Positions 55,032 through 62,841 of a stretch of 64,000 nucleotides of DNA are shown here, piece by piece. The position numbers and the translations under genes are program-made. The DNA is from Torulaspora globosa (lineage: Eukaryota; Ascomycota; Saccharomycetes; Saccharomycetales; Saccharomycetaceae): positions 682,001 to 746,000 of the forward strand of contig NC_050729.1 in the NCBI RefSeq assembly GCF_014133895.1, written 5' to 3'. Below the pieces are notes generated by a model that was not told the DNA's origin, ran no database searches, and saw nothing but the letters and a program-made list of their open reading frames with translations. Within the stretch, counting starts at the first letter, position 1. Every line of letters starts with the position of its first letter.

Positions 55032-55268
55032 TTACAATCTGTTGACCTTCAAAGTTGGTGGCATGGATTGGATCAATTTCTTAGCCTTACCAGCGTCGTT
55101 GACAACTAGAGTGTATAGGTTCTTAGAACCTCTGACCTTGAACTTGGTTTGTCTGAAAGACTTACCAGCCTTGTTGACCTTCTTGTTGATCTTAACAGTG
55201 GCGGTCTTAACGTCGGCTCTTCTGGTCAATTCCAAAAATTGCTTGATATCGGTGATTTCTCTAGCCAT
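55032..55268 (-). CDS. RPL38: 60S ribosomal protein eL38
   Basis: A component of the large ribosomal subunit. The ATG at 55268 gives MAREITDIKQFLELTRRA, the conserved start, and a 78-residue protein, the normal length. The upstream extension of the open frame (18 codons from 55322) is discarded because it is not part of the family. Basic throughout (VKINKKVNKAGKSFRQTKFK). The coding sequence is intronless, and codon bias is strong (AGA for Arg, TTG for Leu, AAG for Lys). The promoter must fit within the 240 bases before the TFG2 stop. Confidence 0.98.
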   Translation of the reverse strand: MAREITDIKQFLELTRRADVKTATVKINKKVNKAGKSFRQTKFKVRGSKNLYTLVVNDAGKAKKLIQSMPPTLKVNRL

Positions 55269-55508
55269 TGTTTCTGGTAATGCTGCCTTTCCTTCTCTAG
55301 CAGAAGCCAAAAGATCCCTCAATACAGCACTGTAATGTCAATAATGCCTCCAGAATATACGCTAACTGACACCTGCCCTGGCAAGTTTCAGGTCGCCAGC
55401 TGCCAACCTGCGATGCGTCGCCTCATCGATCCCGCTTTAGATGGTGAAAAAAAAAAGTTCGAAATTCAAATGAAACTCAATGGTGTACAGATGTACAATT
55501 TCGAACAG

Positions 55509-56705
55509 TCACACGATATCTTCCATTTCAATTTCATCTTCACCTTCACCGTCCTCACGTTGATTCTGGTCATCGTAGGAGTTGAAACCGGAGCCGTCGC
55601 CGCTGCCCGTCTGGTCATCGGCAAGCTCGCCAAGTGTGGCCTTTCTTTCCTCTTCCTTGAGTCTCTTGTACTCCGGTCTTAAGGTATACTTAAAAGCGTA
55701 AGGCCCCTTCTTGACCAATGTGGCAACCTTGTCAAGACAGTCCTTTAGATGAGCCTCGGGTTGTCTGGTTCTCTCTTTTAGACCTTTGAGGGACCAGTAG
55801 TCGTACTCATCGAATAGCTTGAACAGGTAGTCCAGAATTTCCTTCTTGGGCATACGGATATACTTCGTGCTGCTCTTTGCCTTCTCACGACCGACTTTCA
55901 AGAAGTTGGAAGTGTCTGATCTCATGGACATACCGGTGTGGCTCATCGTGACACCTACCGTTTGGTCCAAGGTGGTGATTCTCTCCTTGTTGTAGTTCTT
56001 GACAATGTTCCTTCTCTGCTCGACGATCTTGTGGTAGTTAGGGTCGTCCATCGATGGCATCACTTGACATTCGTGGCACACCGTCCCGACAATCGAGGTC
56101 TTCTTGGGGATCGTCTTGACGTATGGGATATACCTGTCTCTCCCATCTCGGTCGGTCATGACCCTATGGTTGAACTTTCTGCGGTTGTTTCTGCGTTTTA
56201 GCTGTTGCTGTCTCTTTTTGAGTTCTTCCTCCCGCTCCTGTTTCTTCAGATAGGCCTGTCTTTGCTTCTCCGGGTCAGAAGCCAACTCTTTGACCCTCTG
56301 TTGGTACTTCTTCAAGTTTTGTTCGGTGAAAATGTACTCATTCTCCACAACCTTCTTTGTCAGTTCCAGGTCGTATTCATGCGGTATCGTATCGTTATCG
56401 TTTTCGTTGAGGACCAGCTTGATCTTACTTCCATCCTTGTTTATTCTGATCTTCCCGAGTTCTTGGCCGTGGATGTTATTACGATCTCTCCATTTCTCAG
56501 CGAGAAACATGGGTAAGCGAACTAACCACACTTTCCTGTTGCTACGAGACAGATCCAGGTCCAGCGACTCTTCATAGACCTTGTTCTCATTGTTTTCGAT
56601 ATCGTTACCATCGAATACTTCTTCCTCCTGTGAGAGGTATTCGTCGCCAGAATCGTTGGCTGGCGCTGCAGTCAAAACAGAAGCACTGCTTTCCTTCTGA
56701 GACAT
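55509..56705 (-). CDS. TFG2: TFIIF small subunit Tfg2 (RAP30)
   Basis: Tfg2 with Tfg1 forms TFIIF, which binds RNA polymerase II and stabilises the pre-initiation complex. The 398-residue protein (400 in S. cerevisiae) has an acidic N-terminus. The dimerisation domain starts with SRSNRKVWLVRLPMFLAEKW. A charged linker follows (EREEELKKRQQQLKRRN). The C-terminal winged helix is KYIRMPKKEILDYLFKLFDE, followed by LKDCLDKVATLVKKGPYAFK. It ends with an acidic tail. Orthologous to YGR005C. Divergent from PRP18. Confidence 0.97.
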   Translation of the reverse strand: MSQKESSASVLTAAPANDSGDEYLSQEEEVFDGNDIENNENKVYEESLDLDLSRSNRKVWLVRLPMFLAEKWRDRNNIHGQELGKIRINKDGSKIKLVLNENDNDTIPHEYDLELTKKVVENEYIFTEQNLKKYQQRVKELASDPEKQRQAYLKKQEREEELKKRQQQLKRRNNRRKFNHRVMTDRDGRDRYIPYVKTIPKKTSIVGTVCHECQVMPSMDDPNYHKIVEQRRNIVKNYNKERITTLDQTVGVTMSHTGMSMRSDTSNFLKVGREKAKSSTKYIRMPKKEILDYLFKLFDEYDYWSLKGLKERTRQPEAHLKDCLDKVATLVKKGPYAFKYTLRPEYKRLKEEERKATLGELADDQTGSGDGSGFNSYDDQNQREDGEGEDEIEMEDIV

Positions 56706-56873
56706 CTTTATAGCGGCTCCCTAGGCTCAAAATGCCTATCCTTTCTCTCTCTCTGACTTGCTCAAAGTAGTTAGTTCTTTCGTATACCTTTGGTTCTTGA
56801 AAGCTTACCGATTACAAACAAGAACAGCAAAGGGAACAAAGGCAGAAATAGGACCGCTCTTTCGACGGATCGG

Positions 56874-57593
56874 ATGAGTCTTGACCTTGCTAGCCTCCTG
56901 AAGAATGAAATAGCCAAGAAGCAAGAAGAGCTACAAAAACCGGCAGCTGAGAAGCCTCGTCCCGAGTCGCCACCCCCACAGAGGAAAGAACACGTCGAAG
57001 GTAAGGAACAGGAGGACCATGCCGACGAATCAGAAGGGGGAGTCTCGATTGAACAACAGATCGAAAGATTAAAGAGCCGACCACAGAGGGTAGAAAACAT
57101 ACTTGCTGGTGATGCGAAGGTCGCTAGAAAAATTGATCCAAGAGACATCGGAGACCCGGCAAAGCTGAAACGGTTGTCCCTGCAATGCAATCTGTTTATC
57201 CATGATATTCTTTCCCAATGGGATACGCACTCGGAAGAATATAATTCAGAATTGCTCTTGGAGACCAAGAAGGCGCTGTTCCCGTTGCTGGTTAAACTAC
57301 GTCGAGCGACGTTGTCTGACGATCTGGTCATTTCACTTGCTAGCGTTCTCTACCACCTGCAGCAGCCCAACCAAAACAACCTGGCAATCGAATCGTACAT
57401 GAAATTGAGTATCGGTAATGTTGCGTGGCCCATTGGAGTGACTAGCGTAGGCATCCATGCGCGAAGTGCCCATTCTAAGATTCAGGGCTCGGATGGCCAG
57501 GTTGCCAACGTAATGGTGGACGAGATAACAAGGCTCTGGATCACCAGCATAAAGAGATTGATCACATTCCATGAGTGGTTGAGCAGGACGTGA
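56874..57593 (+). CDS. PRP18: Second-step splicing factor Prp18
   Basis: Prp18 joins the U5-containing spliceosome for the second transesterification (3' splice site ligation). The ATG at 56874 gives MSLDLASLLKNEIAKKQEEL, which matches the family start; an upstream in-frame codon would add 28 unconserved residues. The 239-residue protein (251 in S. cerevisiae) has the C-terminal helical bundle with the nearly invariant loop SYMKLSIGNVAWPIGVTSVG, followed by IHARSAHSKIQG. Ends ITFHEWLSRT. Orthologous to YGR006W. Confidence 0.97.
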   Translation: MSLDLASLLKNEIAKKQEELQKPAAEKPRPESPPPQRKEHVEGKEQEDHADESEGGVSIEQQIERLKSRPQRVENILAGDAKVARKIDPRDIGDPAKLKRLSLQCNLFIHDILSQWDTHSEEYNSELLLETKKALFPLLVKLRRATLSDDLVISLASVLYHLQQPNQNNLAIESYMKLSIGNVAWPIGVTSVGIHARSAHSKIQGSDGQVANVMVDEITRLWITSIKRLITFHEWLSRT

Positions 57594-57708
57594 GAAATGA
57601 TTGCACTTCGCGGTCTTTTTGTCGAGGCATTCGGCGTTGATCAGTGCTTATGAGAGGTTGATCCGTTAGATCCTTTGATCGACGAGCCTGTGAAGTTACA
57701 GCCAATAT

Positions 57709-58443
57709 ATGTCGGGATTTGTCACCGGCCTGCTCACCTCATGGGGTGAGGGTTACCTGCAGGATAGAGCGACTGAATTTGCTGAAGAGAACTTTCAGCC
57801 GACAAAAGATCCGTTCTACGAGAAACTGCCTAATGGGAAGCAAGTGCGCCGTAGACTGCCCGATTGTTGTTCGAAACAAGAGAGCAAGGCTTGGAAAAGC
57901 TTACAGAACAAGGCGTGGTCCCACGACCGGAGTATCTGTGGGTGTTGCTGCTGGACCCAATGTGTTGGGTGGGCGCCGATCATGGCTATCATCCCAGTGA
58001 TTGGACCTGCCCTGATGTATTGGGTTCACGGTAAGCTGATCAACTATGCAGACAGACACTTCCATCTGCCACCCGATCTTCTAGTGAAACTGCATGGGAA
58101 CATCGGTATTGATCTGGCAATAAGTCTGATCCCGATTCTGGGGATCTTGTTCTCGTGGCTGCATGCCAGTTCCACGCGGAATTGTGCGATGATCTACAAC
58201 TTCGTCAGTAAGAGGGCTTACGAGAGGGAGGCCATGGAGAAGCGAACGAGAGAACAGCAGGCGATCCAGCGTACGGAAGTGCAACAGCACTACGACCGCC
58301 CACCCCAGCGTACGGAACAAGCTGTTTACCATTCCCAGCAGCAATACCAGCGGGCTCCTCGACAACAGCAACAGGTGAGACCTCCTCCGCCGGTATATCA
58401 AAGGCCTCCTCAAGCGGCACGTGCGCAGAGACCGTACCTATGA
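57709..58443 (+). CDS. DUF4112 membrane protein, YLR326W-like
   Basis: This is the orthologue of S. cerevisiae YLR326W (240 aa; here 244), a protein of unknown function predicted to be palmitoylated. The middle carries a Cys-rich stretch (CGCCCWTQCVGW). Hydrophobic segments flank the DUF4112 pattern: APIMAIIPVIGPALMYWVHG and LAISLIPILGILFSWLH. The C-terminal quarter is Gln-, Arg- and Pro-rich (SQQQYQRAPRQQQQVRPPPP), probably disordered. Placement between PRP18 and ECT1 fits the merged YLR/YGR ancestral order. Confidence 0.88.
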   Translation: MSGFVTGLLTSWGEGYLQDRATEFAEENFQPTKDPFYEKLPNGKQVRRRLPDCCSKQESKAWKSLQNKAWSHDRSICGCCCWTQCVGWAPIMAIIPVIGPALMYWVHGKLINYADRHFHLPPDLLVKLHGNIGIDLAISLIPILGILFSWLHASSTRNCAMIYNFVSKRAYEREAMEKRTREQQAIQRTEVQQHYDRPPQRTEQAVYHSQQQYQRAPRQQQQVRPPPPVYQRPPQAARAQRPYL

Positions 58444-58504
58444 AAAGTACATAGTGTTTAAACCTTCGAGATCATTGATATAAGGGCAACGAGCGGAAGG
58501 AGAC

Positions 58505-59461
58505 ATGGCTGGGGCTCAATTGAGTGATGATCTAGTGTAGATCGACGGGTGCTTTGACTTTACGCATCATGGACATGCTGGAGCGATTCTACAGGCACGC
58601 CGAACGATCAGCAGCCCCACGGGAGTGCTATTCTGTGGAGTTCATAATGATGAGGACATAAAGTTCAACAAGGGCTCGATGCCGGTGATGAATGCCAGTG
58701 AGCGATACGAACATACGAGGGCCAACCGTTGGTGTGGAGAAGTGGTAGAAGATGCTCCTTACGTCACGCAGCCGGACTGGTTAGACCGCTGCGGCTGCCG
58801 GTATGTGGTCCATGGAGACGATATAACGCTAGCAGCAGACGGGAAGGACTGTTATCAGGTAATGAAGGATCTGGGAAGGTTCAAAGTGGTCAAGAGAACG
58901 CCCGGGGTCAGCACCACAGAGATTATCCACAGGATCCTTACCTGCAGGGGAAAGGGATCTTGGGAAATGCCCTCCCCCGACGAATTACAGTCGTACAGTA
59001 CCGGACCTGACGGTTTTAGCAAACATTGTTTCGTCTTCGAGAACGATCTAAAGGAGCCGTTGGTTCGAGGTGGATACAGCTTCGAGCCGCAAAATTGTAA
59101 GTTTGTTAGAGGCAACTTCGATCTTTTCCATATGGGTCAAATCGAGCAATTAGCTCGCATAAGAGCCGCGGCGCCCAGCGATGCTCGAGTTATTGCCGTG
59201 ATCGAAACCGACGATGACTGTATAATGAGTCTCAAAGAGCGATCACTAAGCGTCCTATCTTGTAGGCACATCGATGGAATCGTTATTCTTACTGCGGGTC
59301 AACAGGGCCCCCCGGCGCAGTATCTCATTGACGACAGATCACTCCCACAAGATAATAGCGGGTTTCAATATCTGAACAGAGACATCATTGTGAAAAGAGT
59401 CCTCGATCAGCGGGATATATACGAGCAGCGTAACGCTCGTAAAGGCATGCCGATTGTCTAG
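58505..59461 (+). pseudogene. ECT1: Ethanolamine-phosphate cytidylyltransferase with in-frame TAG
   Basis: Ect1 (Muq1, YGR007W) makes CDP-ethanolamine in the Kennedy pathway to phosphatidylethanolamine. A good ATG at 58505 opens the frame, but codon 12 (58538-58540) is TAG, in the context DDLV-stop-IDGCFDFTHHGH. The family has Trp (TGG) there (KVWIDGCFDF in S. cerevisiae), so one G-to-A change explains it. After the stop the frame is fully open for 306 codons to 59461. Both cytidylyltransferase halves are intact, including HHGHAGA and NRWCGEVVEDAPYV near the start and FDLFHMGQIEQL in the second repeat. No in-frame ATG lies between the stop and the HHGH site, so downstream initiation would lose the catalytic motif. 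It may be a real null allele, a sequencing error, or a readthrough case. Confidence 0.85.
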
Positions 59462-59557
59462 GGTATAATGATAGAGTCGTTAGAAGATAAACTAGATCTC
59501 ATACAAAGAAACTAATCGTTAAAAGTGTATATGCAGAAAAGGGTAATTCACAAGTAC

Positions 59558-59818
59558 TTAGACTTGATAATGCTGAATGTTCTCAAACTTTCTTTCGTTG
59601 GTTTGGGTGTTGGAACCGCGTCTGGCCTTGTTGAAAACCTGAGGGACCTCCCCGGAATCGATCAGATCGTTGATCTCATCACCGGGTTTACCCCAATTAC
59701 CTTTGCCGGAGCCTTGTTTCTTGACATTGTTAGGTGCTTCACCAAAGTTTCCGGCATGGGTGAAGTATTTTGGGTCAGGTCTGGCCTCGTGTTCTGTCCA
59801 TTTGTTGGTTCTAGTCAT
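59558..59818 (-). CDS. STF2: Stf2/Tma10-type small stress protein
   Basis: This single gene stands for STF2 (YGR008C) and TMA10 (YLR327C). Stf2 is described as a stabilising factor of the mitochondrial F1F0-ATPase inhibitor and protects cells on drying; Tma10 associates with ribosomes. The 86-residue product starts MTRTNKWTEHEARPDPKYF and contains KKQGSGKGNWGKPGDEI, strongly conserved in the family. It is hydrophilic, without membrane segments. Its promoter holds STREs and a TATA box. Confidence 0.94.
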   Translation of the reverse strand: MTRTNKWTEHEARPDPKYFTHAGNFGEAPNNVKKQGSGKGNWGKPGDEINDLIDSGEVPQVFNKARRGSNTQTNERKFENIQHYQV

Positions 59819-60164
59819 GCTGTTGTTCCTGAGTTTGTGTATGTGCTAATGCAAATGCAATTCAATGATGAATGCGGTAGTTCCCTTCGAGAGAGACAAC
59901 TGGTGCTAATATCTATACATATCCAACAAAAACTGCTCCTTATATAGACCATTTGCCGCCGACATCTCCCTCTTTTACCCCACTAAATGACCGCCCTTAC
60001 CCCTCCGCCCCCCTTTTTACTCTGGTGGGTCTCCCTGTTTCCACTAGTACACCACATAACAAGCCGTCGTTAAAGTGTGGCTGGAACGACGGAATAAGTG
60101 GCAAAAAACGTCGAAATAACCGCGTTTTGTGAAATATTTTAGATTATTTTCACAACCAACAATC
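59819..60164 (-). promoter_or_regulatory. STF2 promoter with two STREs and TATA
   Basis: Upstream of the minus-strand STF2 gene are a TATATA element near 59940-59945 (about 120 bases before the ATG) and two CCCCT stress elements at 60000-60004 and 60010-60014, in a C-rich tract. This is a typical Msn2/4-type stress promoter. The tract also precedes the tRNA gene. Confidence 0.6.
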
Positions 60165-60264
60165 GTCCCAGTGGCCGAGTGGTTAAGGCGATGCCCTGCT
60201 ATTATCATTAGTGGCAACTAGGCATTGGGTTTTACCTGCGCAGGTTCGAATCCTGTCTGTGACG
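60165..60264 (+). tRNA. tRNA-Ser(GCU) with intron
   Basis: This serine tRNA has anticodon GCT at 60198-60200. Acceptor arm 5' GTCCCAG pairs with 3' CTGTGAC (one C-T mismatch, as in the S. cerevisiae gene); the discriminator is G at 60264. The A box (TGGCCGAGTGG) and B box (GGTTCGAATCC) are clear. The anticodon stem ATGCC/GGCAT flanks a seven-base loop, split after position 37 by an 18-base intron at 60202-60219. There is a long serine-type variable arm. S. cerevisiae has an intron-bearing tRNA-Ser(GCU) too. Confidence 0.97.
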
Positions 60265-60267
60265 CCA

Positions 60268-60275
60268 TTTTTTTT
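60268..60275 (+). terminator. Pol III terminator
   Basis: A run of eight T residues on the plus strand starts three bases after the tRNA-Ser 3' end, a strong RNA polymerase III termination signal. Confidence 0.9.
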
Positions 60276-60594
60276 CACATGATTTGTCTTAATCAGCTCT
60301 TAACATTTCTAGAAGCGTTAAAAATCGTAATTTCTTCGATGCTTCTTGGTGGTCAAATCGCTTCCTTGACGCTTATTCCGATTTCTACTGCATTTTTTCG
60401 TCATTCACGCAGGTCCTGAAGCCCGACAAACTGCGCTTTTTTACATAGCTTGGATGATACAGCCGAGGCCTCGAGGGCATAATATATTGAAGCTTTATTA
60501 ACCAGTTGTCCTTGTTTCTGAATAATTGATTATACATTAAAACATATCTTTTCCCAGGATTTACCAGCCTTTTGTGAAGTGAGCTTTACAGAGT
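60276..60594. other. tRNA-NMA1 intergenic region
   Basis: AT-rich stretch between the tRNA and NMA1, presumably with the NMA1 promoter. I see no gene. In S. cerevisiae the essential SEC9 lies between STF2 and NMA2; it is absent here. Confidence 0.45.
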
Positions 60595-61947
60595 ATGGAT
60601 CCAACTAGAGCACCCAATTTCAAACCAACTTCGGCCGATGAAGAACCGCACCCACCTCCGGATCCGACTTCGACGATTCCAAAATCGAAACCAATCGTAC
60701 CCTACGTCTTGGCAGATCGTAGTTCGTCAATTGATGCCCCTTTCAATCTTTTGAATGCTAGCAAGAAGCCCACTAGCTCTCAGGAAAAGACGACGGCGTT
60801 CAACCCAAAATCGGATTCGACTGAATCTGGACATAGTCATAAGACACGCCACTCGAAGAACCCAAAAGGTGCGTTTACTATCAGCGGCCGCTCGAGTCGT
60901 CATCCGAACCACATACCTTGGACGACAACAGATTTCCAACCGTTGTCTGCGGAGGTGTCAAACACAGAGGATTGCGGGGAGGAAGAGGATGACGATCCGG
61001 ATGAAGAAAAGGGCACTTCCGATGAGATAGATAGAACCTTGGATATTGGTTCGCGCTTAGCTATTGAGGACGGTGACGAAGGTATGGGCGGCGTGAGCAT
61101 CGGAGTGCTGAAAAACCAGATTGCAGATCTGGAGGAGGTGCCTCATGGAATTGTTCGTCAAGCGAGAAAGCTGGAGGATTACGAGTTCCCAACTCATAGG
61201 CTGGCCAAAAAACTGCAGGATCCTAACAAGTTGCCCTTGGTGATCGTGGCATGCGGCTCGTTCTCCCCTATCACCTATTTGCATTTGAGAATGTTTGAAA
61301 TGGCTTTAGATGCCATTCGTGAACAAACAAGGTTTGAGGTCATCGGAGGTTACTACTCCCCAGTAAGCGATAATTACAAGAAACAGGGTTTAGCCGCTGC
61401 AAAACACAGAGTTCGTATGTGTGAGCTGGCGTGTGAGAGAACCTCATCATGGTTAATGGTAGATGCTTGGGAGTCCTTGCAGCCGACTTACACAAGAACT
61501 GCCAAGGTCCTAGACCACTTCAACCATGAAATCAATGTCAAGAGAGGTGGAGTGCGTACCGTAACAGGCGAGAAGATGGGCGTCAAGATCATGCTACTCG
61601 CGGGCGGTGACTTGATCGAGTCCATGGGTGAGCCAAATGTCTGGGCTGACGCAGACTTACATCACATATTGGGTAACTATGGCTGTTTGATCCTTGAGAG
61701 AACGGGGTCCGATGTGCGGTCTTTCCTGTTGTCACACGATATTATGTATGAACACAGGAGAAACGTGCTGGTGATCAAACAGTTAATTTACAACGATATT
61801 TCATCCACAAAAGTTAGACTATTTCTCAGGCGTAACATGTCGGTTCAATATCTACTGCCAAATTCTGTGATTCGCTACATCCAGGAACACGGACTATACG
61901 TTAACCAGACTGAACCTGTTAAGCAGGTAATGGGGAATAAAGATTAA
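60595..61947 (+). CDS. NMA1: Nicotinamide mononucleotide adenylyltransferase
   Basis: This enzyme joins ATP with NMN or nicotinic acid mononucleotide to form NAD or deamido-NAD, and is essential for NAD synthesis and salvage. One gene here represents NMA1 (YLR328W) and NMA2 (YGR010W). The 450-residue protein is about 50 residues longer than either, through a disordered, acidic and Ser/Pro-rich N-terminus. The catalytic part begins VIVACGSFSPITYLHLRMFE with the nucleotide-binding GSFSP from Gly221 and the (T/H)xxH motif. It has the conserved SDNYKKQGL loop and the ISSTKVRLFLRR motif near the end. An AGGDLIESMGEP block is also present. Confidence 0.96.
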   Translation: MDPTRAPNFKPTSADEEPHPPPDPTSTIPKSKPIVPYVLADRSSSIDAPFNLLNASKKPTSSQEKTTAFNPKSDSTESGHSHKTRHSKNPKGAFTISGRSSRHPNHIPWTTTDFQPLSAEVSNTEDCGEEEDDDPDEEKGTSDEIDRTLDIGSRLAIEDGDEGMGGVSIGVLKNQIADLEEVPHGIVRQARKLEDYEFPTHRLAKKLQDPNKLPLVIVACGSFSPITYLHLRMFEMALDAIREQTRFEVIGGYYSPVSDNYKKQGLAAAKHRVRMCELACERTSSWLMVDAWESLQPTYTRTAKVLDHFNHEINVKRGGVRTVTGEKMGVKIMLLAGGDLIESMGEPNVWADADLHHILGNYGCLILERTGSDVRSFLLSHDIMYEHRRNVLVIKQLIYNDISSTKVRLFLRRNMSVQYLLPNSVIRYIQEHGLYVNQTEPVKQVMGNKD

Positions 61948-62257
61948 TGTGGTGTCTTTAACCTCGCTTGTAACATAGTGCATTATTTGTTCTATAGGTA
62001 ACAATACATGAGCTTTCCAAAGTTGTTTCTTCCCAGTCTACATATTCTTTTATGACTACCTTCAAAAACCTGTCTTTTATTGTTTAGCTGGGGAAACAAA
62101 CCAAAGTTTCGCATCATCAAGTGTCAGTGAAAAAATCACTGTCATTAACAAAAAAGGTCTTAAAAAGACATCAGCTACTAAAGAACAAATAACATACAAG
62201 TATACAGCAGGCCCTGTGACTTATTTTCGATAACTAATCAGTTCAATAGCGTGAGAT
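61948..62257. other. NMA1 downstream region with two small hairpins
   Basis: No gene is recognised in these 310 bases. Two small inverted repeats occur: CAGTGA-AAAAA-TCACTG at 62125-62141 and GTCTT-AAA-AAGAC at 62157-62169. The region is AT-rich and likely holds the promoter of the 103-residue gene. Confidence 0.4.
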
Positions 62258-62569
62258 ATGACCGAGGTTACCAGCAATAAAGCACCCACTTACCCGTGTC
62301 TCACTTACCTCGAATACAGTAGATTACCACCGAAACTACAAGACGACTATTTGAATTGCTGTCAAGCTCAATTTGAACGCGAAAGAGCAAGAATTTTGTT
62401 CGAACGTCAAGGCGGTTTAAAAGGCTCGGCTAAAAGAAAAGCACAACAGGAAGTTGATTGGTTTAAAAGAACAACAACCTGGTCATACCTTCATGCATAT
62501 ATACCGCTGAAGAGAAATGACAGACTTCTTACTTCGCAAGAAATGTTTAACCGGGTTGGATCATATTAA
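62258..62569 (+). CDS. Small unrecognised protein, 103 aa
   Basis: I do not recognise this protein. It starts at an ATG and runs 103 codons. The product is basic and hydrophilic. It has a Tyr-rich segment (CLTYLEYSRLPPKLQDDYLN), a basic central helix (QFERERARILFERQGGLKGS, then AKRKAQQEVDWFKRTTTW) and an aromatic end. There is no signal peptide or membrane segment. Codon use is A-rich (GAA, AAA, AGA, CAA) and coding-like. It lies between NMA1 and MCY1, where S. cerevisiae has only a dubious frame (YGR011W). It could be a lineage-specific or fast-evolving gene; a chance frame of 103 codons is possible but the composition argues against that. Confidence 0.6.
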   Translation: MTEVTSNKAPTYPCLTYLEYSRLPPKLQDDYLNCCQAQFERERARILFERQGGLKGSAKRKAQQEVDWFKRTTTWSYLHAYIPLKRNDRLLTSQEMFNRVGSY

Positions 62570-62737
62570 TTATTTCGCATATCACTTAACTCATATTAAT
62601 TATTCTGACACAAACCAAAAGTTCATACATACGTTAAAATAACAGCCCGAAATTCGGAAGAGATAGCAGAATAACTTGAAGGCCCCAGGAGATGGCAGAT
62701 GAGCTTCAAAAGAGTCTGAAAGTACAAGGGCATCCGA

Positions 62738-62745
62738 GTCACGTG
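62738..62745. promoter_or_regulatory. GTCACGTG (Cbf1-type) site upstream of MCY1
   Basis: An exact GTCACGTG lies about 100 bases before the MCY1 ATG. Cbf1 with Met4 and Met28 activates sulphur amino acid genes in S. cerevisiae through this motif. MCY1 is a cysteine synthase-like gene, so the context is sensible, but regulation is inferred. Confidence 0.5.
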
Positions 62746-62841
62746 CTCGCATTTCAATATAGATGAAGCTTTTAGCTTATGCTAGTTGAATTAAATGCTA
62801 ACCATCTCGTTGAATGATGGCATAGCATTTCCCGAGCGTTC

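Noticed and set aside
55032..55508. Intron in the 5' part of RPL38
   Set aside because: The coding sequence is complete from its own ATG, and no donor and branch-point pair was seen upstream.
58505..58543. A small intron removing the TAG in ECT1
   Set aside because: The space is too short and there is no GTATGT donor or branch point; the flanking residues align with the family without a gap.
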